Position numbers and translations under genes: made by a program. A DNA stretch of 64,000 nt from Cladophialophora immunda (Eukaryota > Ascomycota > Eurotiomycetes > Chaetothyriales > Herpotrichiellaceae): the NCBI RefSeq assembly GCF_000835495.1, contig NW_015622544.1:5298855-5362854 (forward strand), written 5' to 3'. The notes under the pieces are model-generated. The model saw only the letters and a list, made by a program, of their open reading frames with translations, searched no databases and was not told the DNA's origin. Of this stretch, positions 34,188 to 44,597 are shown piece after piece (the first letter of the stretch is position 1; each line of letters begins with the position of its first letter).

Positions 34188-34854
34188 TTTTTTTGGGCTC
34201 TGCTTGCCTAATGGATTAATGCTCTGATGATGATGACATGAACCCTAGATTCTTGCTACTTTAATACATAAAGGACTGAGCGAGAGTCCAAAGGGCCCCT
34301 TCGGACAAGGTGCCGAGAAGTTGCCAGATTCGATTCCACATCAACCCCGCGATTTTGATCGCCGTGAAACTCTAGCCCGTGAATAAGTGCGGATAGAACG
34401 GATTATGTGGACACTGACTTTCAACCTTTCGATGGCGACGTTTTTGTCCACCTGCTTGATATTATTATTAGGGACATAAGCATTCTTCGAAAGCGGCAAG
34501 GTTCACTTTCCCCAAACATACAGGTGCCATCCTGTTCCCATCGATCGCTGCGGCCCATTATTCGACGCAGGTGGCGGGTTTAGTCTCGCTCTTGGGACCG
34601 GGGGGGTTTTAATATTCGAGACCCCCTATCATATCAACTAACATCTTCGGAGTAAGTCCTTTCGTCTGTTCAGTGCTTTCTTCCCCCAATATGGAAACGG
34701 CCACACAAAGCCGCCCCGAGCGCCTGGAGGAGAAAAATTAGTTTGGGGGATGATGGAACTGGGCTCCTTCTGGCTTTTTCACGGGACCACCCAATCTCTA
34801 ACGGGGCCAGGCTAGTCGTGGGAAAAGGACAGAACCCGGTCGCGACGCGCAACA
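34188..34854. promoter_or_regulatory. Divergent promoter region, HAD and peptide deformylase genes
   Basis: 667 bp between the two ATGs. A G tract (34601-34607) followed by TTTTAATA is present. No other gene seen. Both core promoters must lie here. Confidence 0.5.
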
Positions 34855-35610
34855 ATGTCTTCTCAGCCCGATCCCCGTCAAGAAGGCGAGGGCGGTGGTG
34901 CTTCGGGTCGGGGCAAGATCCTGCCCATCGTGCGCTGGGGCACGCCGATCTTGCACCGCGAACTGCGGCCCGTGACGGCCTTCGACACCAAGGAGCTCGA
35001 CGCCCTCGTCGCCGACATGTTCGCGACCATGTACGCCGCCGGCGGGGTGGGGCTGGCCGCGAACCAGATCGGCGTGGACTTGCGGGTGTTTGTGTACGAC
35101 ATGGACGACGCGCGGGGGACGCGGCGCTGGGGCGCCGTGTGCAATCCCATCATCGAGCCTTCGTCCCAGAAGGCGTTTGGGGACAGCGACGACGACGGGG
35201 GGAGCCACGAGGCACCAGGCGGGACGGGTTCTGCGGGTTTTAATACACCGGCGCACTCGAGCCACCAACACCACCATCATCATCATCAACCACACGCGCT
35301 GCAGCGCACGCTGTCCATGACGGAGGGCTGCCTCTCGTACCCCGGCATCTCCGCGTCGGTGTCGCGCCTCGGCGCCATCACCATCAACGGGGTCGATCAG
35401 CGCGGCGAGGCCCTCACGATCCACGCCACGGGCTTCTTCAGCCATGTTCTACAGCACGAGGTCGACCACCTGAACGGCATTGTCTACGGCGACCGCGTCT
35501 CCCTGGGCCGGAGGGAGGAGATGGACCGGAAGTACAAGGACTTGGAGGCGAAGAAGGCATACCCGGATGACTGGCCTGCGACGCAAACGGACCATAAATG
35601 GGGGGATTGA
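34855..35610 (+). CDS. Peptide deformylase with poly-His insertion
   Basis: A single exon of 251 residues with all three deformylase motifs. Motif 1 is GVGLAANQIG (64-73), motif 2 is EGCLS (157-161) and motif 3 is QHEVDHLNG (200-208). Cys159, His201 and His205 should bind the metal, and Glu202 is the catalytic residue. The enzyme removes the N-formyl group from the first Met of newly made organellar proteins. The flanking sequence (DMFATMYAAGGVGLAANQIG, VDLRVFVYD) looks much like actinobacterial deformylases. Between motifs 1 and 2 a 50-residue Gly/Ser/Asp/His-rich insertion includes six consecutive His (139-144). The N-terminus is acidic and Gly-rich, without a clear mitochondrial targeting helix. 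The gene is intronless and GC-rich. Yeast lacks this enzyme, so transfer from bacteria is plausible, but a mitochondrial origin is possible. Confidence 0.9.
   Translation: MSSQPDPRQEGEGGGASGRGKILPIVRWGTPILHRELRPVTAFDTKELDALVADMFATMYAAGGVGLAANQIGVDLRVFVYDMDDARGTRRWGAVCNPIIEPSSQKAFGDSDDDGGSHEAPGGTGSAGFNTPAHSSHQHHHHHHQPHALQRTLSMTEGCLSYPGISASVSRLGAITINGVDQRGEALTIHATGFFSHVLQHEVDHLNGIVYGDRVSLGRREEMDRKYKDLEAKKAYPDDWPATQTDHKWGD
35269..35289 (+). repeat. CAC/CAT trinucleotide repeat encoding poly-His
   Basis: The run of CAC/CAT triplets lies inside the deformylase gene and encodes the six-histidine stretch, broken only by flanking Gln codons. Confidence 0.85.
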
Positions 35611-36223
35611 ATCCCTCCCACAATGCTTACAGGGAAACTCGATGGCCTATTTTGGTTTCCGAGGTTGTCTGGGGGCATGCTCCATCGATTGCTTTAAGCT
35701 GCCCCCCCTGCGTTGGCGTTGGCAGTACAAACATCGAACACGCTATCAGATCGGGGCATCACAAGCGAGGCTGGGGTTGAAAGGAGGCGAGGCTGTAGCC
35801 CAAGCTGCGTCGGAAGTGATTTACATGTTTGGAACAACTATGGTTCAAAAACTAAGCCATACGGCATATTGGCCAGAGTCTGACATGGTGTCTTCCTCGA
35901 GTGTGAAGTGAAAGGGGTACGTTGGTAGAGAGAGAGGCGGCCTTCGTTCCCAACAGAGGGCTACTCTTCAGCGGTGGTCGTCTCCCTATCTTATAGTTGA
36001 ATGGCACAATTGACATTACTTGGAACAGCAGCCACGTCGTTGCCATGTGGTACTTTTATCTTCCTTGAACATGGCGCCTACATGAATGTCAGGATGTTAT
36101 TGCTCCCTTCAAAGCCGCCAAAGACCCAGACGGAGACTCCTATCACATGGACTTTCATTTTGATCGTGGGATCTTAACTCATATGCTCTTTCCCGACGGC
36201 TTTGAAAGCTTCAAATCCCCCAT
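35611..36223. other. Intergenic, convergent 3' flanks
   Basis: Between the deformylase and lactonase genes. Nothing recognised. Confidence 0.5.
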
Positions 36224-37992
36224 TCAAGTCGGCGGCAGCTGACTCGACACCACCGCCCCCTCGGCCGCCAACGTGGCATAATAGAGCTCGGTCTCCGCGC
36301 AGATGACCATGCGGCCTTTGCCCGCGAAATTGAAGTTGGCCGACGTCGTGCCCAGGAAGATCTTGCCGAGCAGTTTCCCCGAAGGGCTCCACACGTGCAC
36401 GCCGTCCCCAACGCCCGAGTACACATTGCCGTTTGAATCGCAGTGTATGCCGTCCGGTATACCAACGCTCGAATAGGTAAAAAGCTTGCGATTCGCAAAC
36501 GTGCCGTCGGGGAGGACGGTAAATTGATAGCTTTTCGTAACTGTTAGACGGCACGAGCAGAGGGGAGTGAAAATGGGGACGGAGGTGATTGCACCGTTGG
36601 CCCGAGAATCCGGGAAAAGCATTGTCAACTTACATCGAGGCTGGCGCGGTCATGTTATACCCAAAGAAGGAGTATTGAGCACCTGTGTCCGTAACATACG
36701 CGTAGGACCCATTCGGAGAGAACGTGATGCCTGGTTGTGCCTGGTTAGTCTACATTTCAATGTTACGTATACAAGCAGTGGCCTGAAGCACTTCCAACGT
36801 ACCGTTTGGCAGATCGAATCCATCGGCTACAACCGATACAGCTCCTGTAGAAGGTGTGAACCTGTACACTTGGTTTGGGAGTTCTGGCGAAGGGCGGAAG
36901 TCTTGCAGGTAGCCGTAGAGGGTGTCTGTGAAGTACACGTCGCCGTTCATAGGATTGACCGCTACATCGTTGAGAGAATTCCATTGGCGGCCGAAGTAGT
37001 TGTTCACGAGAACTATAGCAGACGTTAGCGGCATCAAGGCAATAATCCCGGAGAGAGATATTCAGGGGAATCTGCGAAAACTGCACCTACCAGTCGTGTT
37101 GTACGGAGGACGTGGGTTCACGACGTATAAAGCGGGAGCTGTGTTATTGCCTTGTCCTTCGCCAGTAAAGAGAAGTTGACCTCGATACTGAGTTGCTCCT
37201 AGCCAATATAGATCAGTTCTGAACATGGGTGACTAGGGAAGTAACAGCAATTCCAACCGTTCGAGTTTACCACCGGAGGCGTAGCATTGACAGTCACAAC
37301 ATCCACCTGACCGCTCGCATTGCGTAAGGACGAAACTGCTGCAGCTTGACTCAAGGCGATCTTTTGTATGATATTCGACTTGTTCAGGCCAGTTCCAGCG
37401 GCAGTCGCTCCGGCATTTTGTACGAAGCTGTGAACCTCTGTTATCCTTTACCGATACCGCGGAGCTTCCAGCAATGACAGGGTGGAAGCAGAGGGATTCC
37501 CAGAAATGGCAGAAACTCACAAGATCTCATCAGTCGGAGGGTACCTAGGAGGCAAACTTAGTACATGGGACAGACGTTGTAGAACAATGACGTGGCATAT
37601 CAAGCCCTCGAGACGTACCAGACGACAGCCTCGTGGAAGAGGGGATTACTGTTAGTACTGGCAATTAGTGTCAGGGTGGGGTTCGTCCCAATAATATCCA
37701 AGAAGGCATCGTCATAGACGTGGAAGGGCTTCGCAAGGGCTTGTTGCAGCGTGACGCCAGGAGGTACAAAAACCTACACCGTCGAGTCAGCAGGCTAAGA
37801 GAGACAGTCACACGGCTGTTCCATAGAGCCAACATGTCTCACCGTCGTAAGATTGGATTCTGAAGGAGGAGGGACGGGCTTCAACACATTGAAGCTCTTC
37901 TGATCAACCACCAGTATCTGGCTGGAGTTCGACTGAGCAGAGCTCGAGGTGATCAGGGCTGCCAAGCCGACGAGAAAGACCCCTGAGAGCAT
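36224..37992 (-). CDS. Secreted SMP-30/gluconolactonase-type lactonohydrolase, 8 exons
   Basis: Exons 37992-37843, 37773-37619, 37544-37521, 37427-37258, 37198-37091, 37012-36803, 36730-36634 and 36530-36224 give 406 residues. It has a signal peptide (MLSGVFLVGLAALITSSSAQ) and several N-glycosylation sites, so it is secreted. The beta-propeller core contains RGQLLFTGEGQGN, WNSLNDVAVNPMNGDVYFTD, YRFTPSTGAVSVVADGFDLP, ITFSPNGSYAYVTDT, PDGIHCDSNGNVYSGVGDGV and FAGKGRMVICAETELYY, the usual signatures and metal-site regions of SMP-30-like lactonases. Fungal members hydrolyse aldonate or pantoyl lactones and need a divalent metal; the substrate here is unknown. Exon 3 is a 24-nt microexon. The last acceptor was set at AAAAG|C because the nearer CAG would break the frame. 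The gene is convergent with the deformylase gene. Confidence 0.88.
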
Positions 37993-39348
37993 TTTGGGGG
38001 ATTTCTACCTTGCTTCTGACGATTTCGCAAGATGAGCGCCTCATCAGGGATATTTGAGCTTTGTCGTTGCTCGTCTAATTCTGGGATTTTGTTGAACCCC
38101 GCACGAGATGACATGTTGTGCTCACCGCTTGCTATGTCACACAAAGTTCAGTTGAAGCCCTCGTCAAGCTGGAGGCCAATGAAGGACAGGGTCGATGTCT
38201 CCGACGAACTAAAGAGGGAAGACGTGTATAGATTTTGCAAAAGCCGGTTTGTCAGATTGTCCGTCGGTATTTCCCCGATGAAGCCCGTTTGCGGGGTTTG
38301 GGAATCCGGTTCAGCTCCAGAATTGACGGGAAGCAGGAACGGGCATGTTGCTTGACACTTATTGCTTTGTGATTGGTCTCAGCCTTGTGAACTTAGACCC
38401 ATGGTGGAATAGGTTTCGCAAATCCCCCGTAAAACTAAGCTCAAGTGCGGAGAAAGCATCGACAACCAAACGTCGAAGCGAGACCGGTCAAAAAGATGAT
38501 GGAACTGGCTCGAAGTCTTCTCTGGTCTCTCCTGCGCAAGGGTCAGCCGGAGGAAAGGGCGAAGTATGATCTCTCTGAGACAGCCAGTGCCAACTGCGCC
38601 TCTTGACTCAATGGTGATAACGGTGTCCGATGCTTCCACAAGGGTTGTAGCCAGAAGTGATGACATGCCTCTGATATCTAGCCCTGCGGTCACGCCACAG
38701 ATCTTCTGAGAGGGCATTTCCGTCGTGGCAATTTTGCTCTCAACCTCGGGTGACCCCACCTCAGTGCACGAGGCAGGTATATGAAGTTCCTGAGTTTCGC
38801 CTGGTGGTTTCATCTGGCGTTTGGGCGTAGTTGCAAAAGATGGTCATCTGCTGGCTTTAGCCAGGTAAACGCAGGTAGGGAGACGATTTAGCATATTGCA
38901 GCTATCATCGTGTATAAGGTAGAGGACCAAGCAGGACCACAACATGCATGCCTCGTTTCGTTCGTGTTCGTACTGGTAAGAGCATTCAACACTCGATGGA
39001 AGCCCCGAGGTCGCGTCCCCATGATGTCATGGTCACAGCCTCAACGCGATATCACGTGATTTATTGTGGCGTCGGGTCTGTGGCGTCGGAGCAACAAAAT
39101 CCAACACGCTGAATGTCTGCAGACCGACTCAACACTGTCTACACCTCGAGGAAATTCAAATTGATCTGCAGCCCCGAGAAACAGCACAATGGCCAAAGAG
39201 TCCCTCATTGCGATGACCAAGTTGCTAAGGTCGGTTTTGGTTAGCTGAGACCACCGGCAAGCTTACGACCATCTCTCGTGCCATCGTACGTTGGGTGCGG
39301 TTGTGCCAAATGACCGAATGAAGATACAAAGAACCTCGAATCCGAAAC
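37993..39348. promoter_or_regulatory. Divergent promoter region upstream of the lactonase and the 39349 gene
   Basis: 1.36 kb. A 20-codon uORF-like frame starts at ATG 39189 ahead of the gene at 39349. A minus-strand frame at 38379-38813 (144 codons, ATG) has no recognisable domain and is not called. Confidence 0.45.
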
Positions 39349-40717
39349 ATGCAATCTATTTCTAAACGGACAGATAGGAGGCCTTTCCTGCCGGGGCCTT
39401 ATGGTCCTGTATCACATCGTCCAAGCGCAGCGATCGTGCAAAAGTTTGACTCGGAATCGGGACAGGTGTACTCTGAAGTAGAAGTACGTCCACATCGAAA
39501 CAAGTACTCGGACTGGATTGGTAAGCCCAGAACAGCCGGTGTGTTCAAGAAGCCACCTGCGAATCCGACCGGTGCCCGTTCTTTGGCGGCTATGTCGAGG
39601 ATCAAAGTTGTTACCCAGTTCAGGAATCTGACTCCCGAGCATTTTGCAACGGTGCCGTGGTCAATAGCGCAGAAGGTCTGGGACCAAACGTTGTCAATGT
39701 ATTATTCACCGGGGGGATCCGTCGGGACAGATGCTGACATCGAGAGACAGGCGAGCGGAGAGTTTCCACGCTTGGAGAACTCTGGCGACGGCATATCCCA
39801 GTCCAGAAGAGTTCGGAAGGCATGAATATCGTTACCTCTTGGACATTAAGTTTCTGGACATGCCAGTCACGGATTATTTCAACGGCCTCACGTCTAAGGA
39901 ATTGAAGTGGCTTACTTGCCTCCGAATCTCCTCGAAGGAGATGGCGACGAGCAGCCTTGTATCGGTACATACTATAACCAACCTCGCTGTGCTTGATCTT
40001 TCGGACGGCCAGGCCACGATTGACAACGGAGTTTCCAAATTTGACGAACGCGTCCTACGTTCTTGGGCAGAGCTTGCACGCTCGGGAGAAACTTTTCAGC
40101 ATCTGCGGGTAATAATGTTTGGTTGGCAGGAACATCTATCGGACTGGATCTTCAAATACGCAGACTGCTTTCCATCTTTATGCCACATCATCGTCACAGA
40201 CTGTCCGAGGATGCACCAAAAGAACAGAGGTTTGTGGGAACCAACAGCGCAAGCCGCAGGATGGGAAGCAAGGCATGCCAAAAAGAGTGCCAAAAGCCTC
40301 CGACCAATTATTGGAGATCGGGACTTTGCTTTTGGCTCAATCTCGGGTTGCTACTATGACAGTTTGGAGCTCTTCAGTCAGTTGGTGCACAATCGTCGAC
40401 CCAGCCTGACTGACAAGCGACCGCTCCTAGAAGTGTGGATGGGCGGTCCTCGACAGTGGTCGCACATTGTCGACGACTTCCCTTCGACAAGGACGATTTT
40501 TCTGGAGAATATCAAGACACAGAGCTGGAAGGCCCAAGAATGGCCTTCTACCACCAACAGCAATGGGGATCCGGCGAAGAGAGCGAGAAACCAAGAACCA
40601 GCAACCCCTGGGTCCGCATCGCCTCCTCCGAAGCGAGGGTCGAGAGCAAAACCTACGGCGAAGGCGAGCGGGAAGAATGTTACGGACATGCTGAATGAGT
40701 TCGCGACACAGAGGTGA
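39349..40717 (+). CDS. Uncharacterised leucine-rich, F-box-like protein
   Basis: Exons 39349-39698 and 39751-40717 (intron 52 nt, GTATTA...CAG with CTGAC inside) give 438 residues. LTPEHFATVPWSIAQKVWD (about 94-112) resembles the start of a fungal F-box-like segment. It is followed by leucine-rich stretches (LKWLTCLRISS, ITNLAVLDLSD, FQHLRVIMFGW, FPSLCHIIVTDCPRM), spaced like irregular LRRs. The C-terminal 70 residues are basic and Pro-rich (PGSASPPPKRGSRAKPTAK). This layout fits a substrate-binding F-box/LRR protein, but the match is weak and I do not assign it firmly. The donor is non-consensus (GTATTA), so an alternative splice is possible. The start ATG at 39349 is the first in this frame. 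Confidence 0.6.
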
Positions 40718-41279
40718 TCTCAATGAGGACGCTGTACTCCGTGTTGAGTTCGGTTCCTGGGTATCTATTTGAGCCCAGAGTATATGCAGATGTTGAAGTA
40801 GGGTTTCCGATCACAGAGACATTTGTCCACAAAGGCCAGGCCTCACCACCGTCTGAGTAGTTAACCAAGCCAATAATCATGTAGCCTGGGAAGAATTTTC
40901 CCCGGGCGCCTGACCCTCCAGCCCAGTGAGCCTCATACCGGTACATACTGTGTACAAGCGTCGTGTCTTGAAAACGGAATAGCATGGATCCGAGTTGCAA
41001 ACTGCCTCTCTCACATGACTCACTCTGTGCGCGGTTAACAACGAGATTCGAGCAATTCATCAGCAGCGAGCATCTAGAACAAATTATTGTTGATGGAGGA
41101 TCGCCTCAGCCATTGAAGATAACAACATCACACCACCCGCTGTTTTGCGCGTCACAAACCGTTCCCCCCCTCACGGCCAATTGAGGTGCGAACTGCCCCC
41201 ACCTCCACCGCATTTCCATCTTCAATTCCCATACCAGCGACAAGCAAACACGATCAGTTGCTCCTTGGCCGATAGGAGT
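40718..41279. other. Intergenic, promoter side of SDS23
   Basis: 562 bp. A pyrimidine-rich stretch with CACCTCCACCGC precedes the SDS23 start. No gene seen. Confidence 0.5.
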
Positions 41280-43061
41280 ATGTCGACGCCCAACCGGGAC
41301 CCGCCGGTCACCTCCCCCCCTTCAACGGCTATATCTTCTCGCTCCAGCATGGACTCACAGTCCCAATCTCCCTCTACCTCTGCCAGAACACCATCCCTCC
41401 GCATCACGTCTATGCCCAGTGCGGCCGCTCATCACCGCCAAAGTTTCCACGAGCTACGAGGCCATCCCCCTTCTCCTCGATCACAAAGACAGCCCTCCCT
41501 ATCCCATCTCGCCGTGCAAGATTTGATCGATAACCCACCTATGAGGAACCCAGACCCCCGCTTCGCAGGCAGGAATTGGACTGAAGTGAAGGTCAAAGAG
41601 CTGGTCAATCCTGACGATCTGAGGTTTGTGGACAATGACACCCCTGTAGAGTCGGCTACCAATGTGAGTACATCCTCTTCCGGTCTTCCAAAGTCACCTC
41701 AAAACTGACAAAGGACGCATGATAGCTCCTCATTGAGTCAGGCGCTCCCGTGGTTCTTGTCCGCGAAAAGCCAGGCTCCCCAGTCATCGGCACGTTTGAC
41801 CACCGCGACCTCAATGCCTACTTGTTACTAGTAGTCGGGCTTTCCCACCCCGATGACGATGAACATGCTGAAGACTTCATGGAATTGGCCCAGCGGGCAA
41901 GGGAAGGCAAACGCATCCACTTGGGCGAGATCCAAGACTTGAGCAAAAAGGAGCCCTTGACTTTCCTTGATGGGAATGCCGATTTGCTCAAGGCTATTGA
42001 GACGTTTGGGAGAGGAGTGCATCGAGTGGTTGTGACGGACGAGACGACAAAAGAAGCCACGGGTGTGCTCAGCCAGAGCCGTCTGATCAGATTCCTGTGG
42101 GAGAATGGCCGGAGCTTTCCTATGTTGGACCAAATATACCTCCAAAATCTTCGCGATTTGAGGATAGGGTCCAAGGATGTGGTTGCCATCAAGTAAGTGC
42201 AAATTCGTCCGTCATGAACACAAATCCTGACCCGATGTCTTCTTCAGTGGCGACCGCCCCCTCTTCGAGGCCCTGACACTCCTCCTCAACGAAGGCGTCT
42301 CGTCCCTTGCCGTCGTCGACCACAACTACAACGTGATTGGGAACATCTCCAACGTCGACGTCAAACTCCTCACAAAGTCCACTTCTCTGCCGCTCCTGCG
42401 CAACACATGTATCCATTTCATCACAGTCATTCTCTCCACCCGCGGGATGTACGAGGGCAAAGACTCATTCCCCGTCTTTCACGTCACTCCGCTCTCGACA
42501 CTCGCGCACACAGTCGCAAAGCTGGTCGCGACCAAGTCGCACAGAATGTGGATCACCGAACCCGTCTCTCCGAGCTCCTCCGGTCCTCCCACGCCATTGC
42601 TACATAGCGCAACCCTGGCTCCGACGTCCAGCCACTCCTCCACCCTCTCGCTAAATAGCGGGGGAAGTCACCATATCACACCACCTGTCGCCATGCCCAC
42701 TCCGGCGTCCGACCCGTTCTCGCCATCTTCGGGGACGGTCGTCGACAGTTCGCCAAAACCACCATTCATCGCGCCCACGGGACCCTCGATCTCCGCATCT
42801 TCGCTTCCGGGAGCGCGGATTTCAGGCCGTCTTGTCGGCGTGGTTTCCCTCACCGACATTCTGATCTTGTTCGCCCGTGCCGGTGGCGTCGCCGACGTCG
42901 CCGATCCAAACGAGATCAGGATGCGACGGAGACGAAGCAGCTCAAGTAGCGTCAGGAGGAGTTTTGATCTGGGCCAACGGCCAAGCGTCAGCAGTAACGG
43001 TGGAAGCGGGCTGAGGCCGAGCGGAGAGTTGAGTCGGAAGAGTAGCACGGCGAATCGCTGA
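41280..43061 (+). CDS. SDS23: CBS-domain protein Sds23/Moc1
   Basis: Exons 41280-41663, 41726-42192 and 42248-43061 (introns 62 and 55 nt) give 554 residues. The N-terminal 100 residues are Ser/Pro-rich. A conserved lead-in (WTEVKVKELVNPDDLRFVDN) precedes CBS repeats, visible as APVVLVREKPGSPVIGTFDH, HRVVVTDETTKEATGVLSQS, VSSLAVVDHNYNVIGNISN and RLVGVVSLTDILILFARAGG. Long Ser/Pro/Thr insertions split the last pair, and the tail is basic and Ser-rich. CBS domains bind adenine nucleotides. Sds23 in fission yeast acts in nutrient signalling and cell-cycle control through inhibition of PP2A-type phosphatases. The exact partner here is inferred. The start follows a TC-rich leader and gives MSTPNRDPP, with phosphorylatable Ser/Pro sites after it. 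Confidence 0.92.
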
Positions 43062-43411
43062 CTGCAGAGAGAGACGCGGACAAAAGCAAGCAAGGTCGAG
43101 CAACGAATCTTCCAACGAGACCGAGTGGGAGCGTCCTGCCAGCTGACTCAACGCTGAGAGCAGAGTCTTCCTCACTCTCTTGAGATGGCACAGAAAGGCA
43201 CATTGTTTGGGCCTGTCGAGCCCCGAAATCCAGGAAGGAGAAGCTCACCGACGACGCGATATCGACGACTTAGACGGCTTGGAGTAATGACACACGACGG
43301 AATTCTGGATGACAGAGCACGATGACTGACCGCACGCGGTGCGGACGAAGGGTGAAAAGGGCTCTTCGTCCCGCTGCCTCATTGTCTCCCTACCCTACCC
43401 TCTCTTCCCCC

Positions 43412-43440
43412 GCGACCAGCGACCAGCGACCAGCGACCAG
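43412..43440 (+). repeat. 7-bp tandem repeat GCGACCA, four copies
   Basis: A direct tandem repeat with unit GCGACCA follows a CCCTACCC-rich stretch. Copy number may vary. Confidence 0.85.
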
Positions 43441-43760
43441 GTGATATATCGGGTTGCGTGCAAAACGGGGGACGTAGTTCCCATCTTTTGCCAAAGACCA
43501 GGTGTATCTCCTCACCTGCCCACCATCTACGCCGTCGCGCACCGGTCTTGGAATCATGCAAAATGAGATAGAATTCTTTCCCCTCCGTGGGCCCTCCTGT
43601 AATGGGCTTGGAGACAACCTACATACATGCTTAGTAGTAGGCAGATAGAATCGAGACAAATAATCCATGCGGTCAGCTCAATACGGAGCAAAATAGATAG
43701 CTACCTATCTAGGTACCTTCGGTCCGCACACTGTTGACACAACTTTCTAGACTTTCACCT

Positions 43761-43781
43761 CCCCCCCCCCCCCCCCCCCCC
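43761..43781 (+). repeat. Poly-C run of 21
   Basis: A pure C tract followed by seven A. It can form a G-quadruplex on the other strand. Length may be a sequencing artefact. Confidence 0.85.
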
Positions 43782-44274
43782 AAAAAAAGTCCTCAGCCGC
43801 ACATGATGATACTACTGCCTATACAGGTACACAATGGGCTATATACTATGTTCCTCCCCCTCCGTACCTGTAGTTCTGGAGCCTCGCGAGGCTGTGACGT
43901 CCGCAAGGCTGGCTGGCTGGCTGGTCAGCCGTGACCGTCCTTGGCGTCATTAGAAAGTCGAGTTGGGTCGCCACCCAGCCACGGTAGGTACTTCGGTAGT
44001 TGTATGATACAGGAGGAGAGAAGTAACATCCTTATAATTCCTGTCTCGGTACCTAGTAGGTAAGGTAGACGGTTTCGCACGCATCCCCGATCTGTGTATG
44101 TGGATAGAGGATGCGGTGGATAGAGCATACTATCACTGCCCATCTCTTGGGTTGCATGTTACTTTCGACATCCACAACGCAATCCGTTTGAGAGTTGGGA
44201 TGTATAGATTGTTTCCTTGCCTGCTACCGAACGGGAGGCTACGTACGTGAATATGTACCTAGATAGGATTGCTG

Positions 44275-44289
44275 CCCCCCCCCCCCCCC
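44275..44289 (+). repeat. Poly-C run of 15
   Basis: A pure C tract followed by a TC-rich run and T tract. Confidence 0.85.
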
Positions 44290-44597
44290 TTCTCTCTTTT
44301 TTTGGTGCGTTTACCATGTAGACTCCATGAGATCCTGGGTATTTTATTATAAACCACAGATAGACTTCCACACAGAACAGCATTCATATCGAGCACCGAA
44401 TCCGACTGGAAGTTGGCTTCTTGGGAAGTGGCCTCTTGAAACCATGATTCCAATCCACGCCAGGCTAAGACGAATCCACTATTTCTTGTTTCTTGTTTCC
44501 CACTTCAAGGAGCATCAAGGACTCACAGAGAAATACGGAGCAGTGACCGAGGCACCGGCTCCTACGTGACAAAGGGTACTACCCCTTAATCCGTGGC

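Larger units (their letters stand above)
43062..44597. other. Intergenic, convergent 3' flanks with low-complexity DNA
   Basis: 1.5 kb between SDS23 and the gene ending at 44598. It holds a minisatellite, two long C runs and several TACCTAGGTA-like motifs (43700-43719, 44048-44068, 44255-44267). No gene recognised. Confidence 0.5.

Noticed and set aside
38379..38813. Minus-strand 144-codon ATG frame
   Set aside because: No domain, no splice partners, and it lies in a promoter interval. Without transcript evidence I do not call it.
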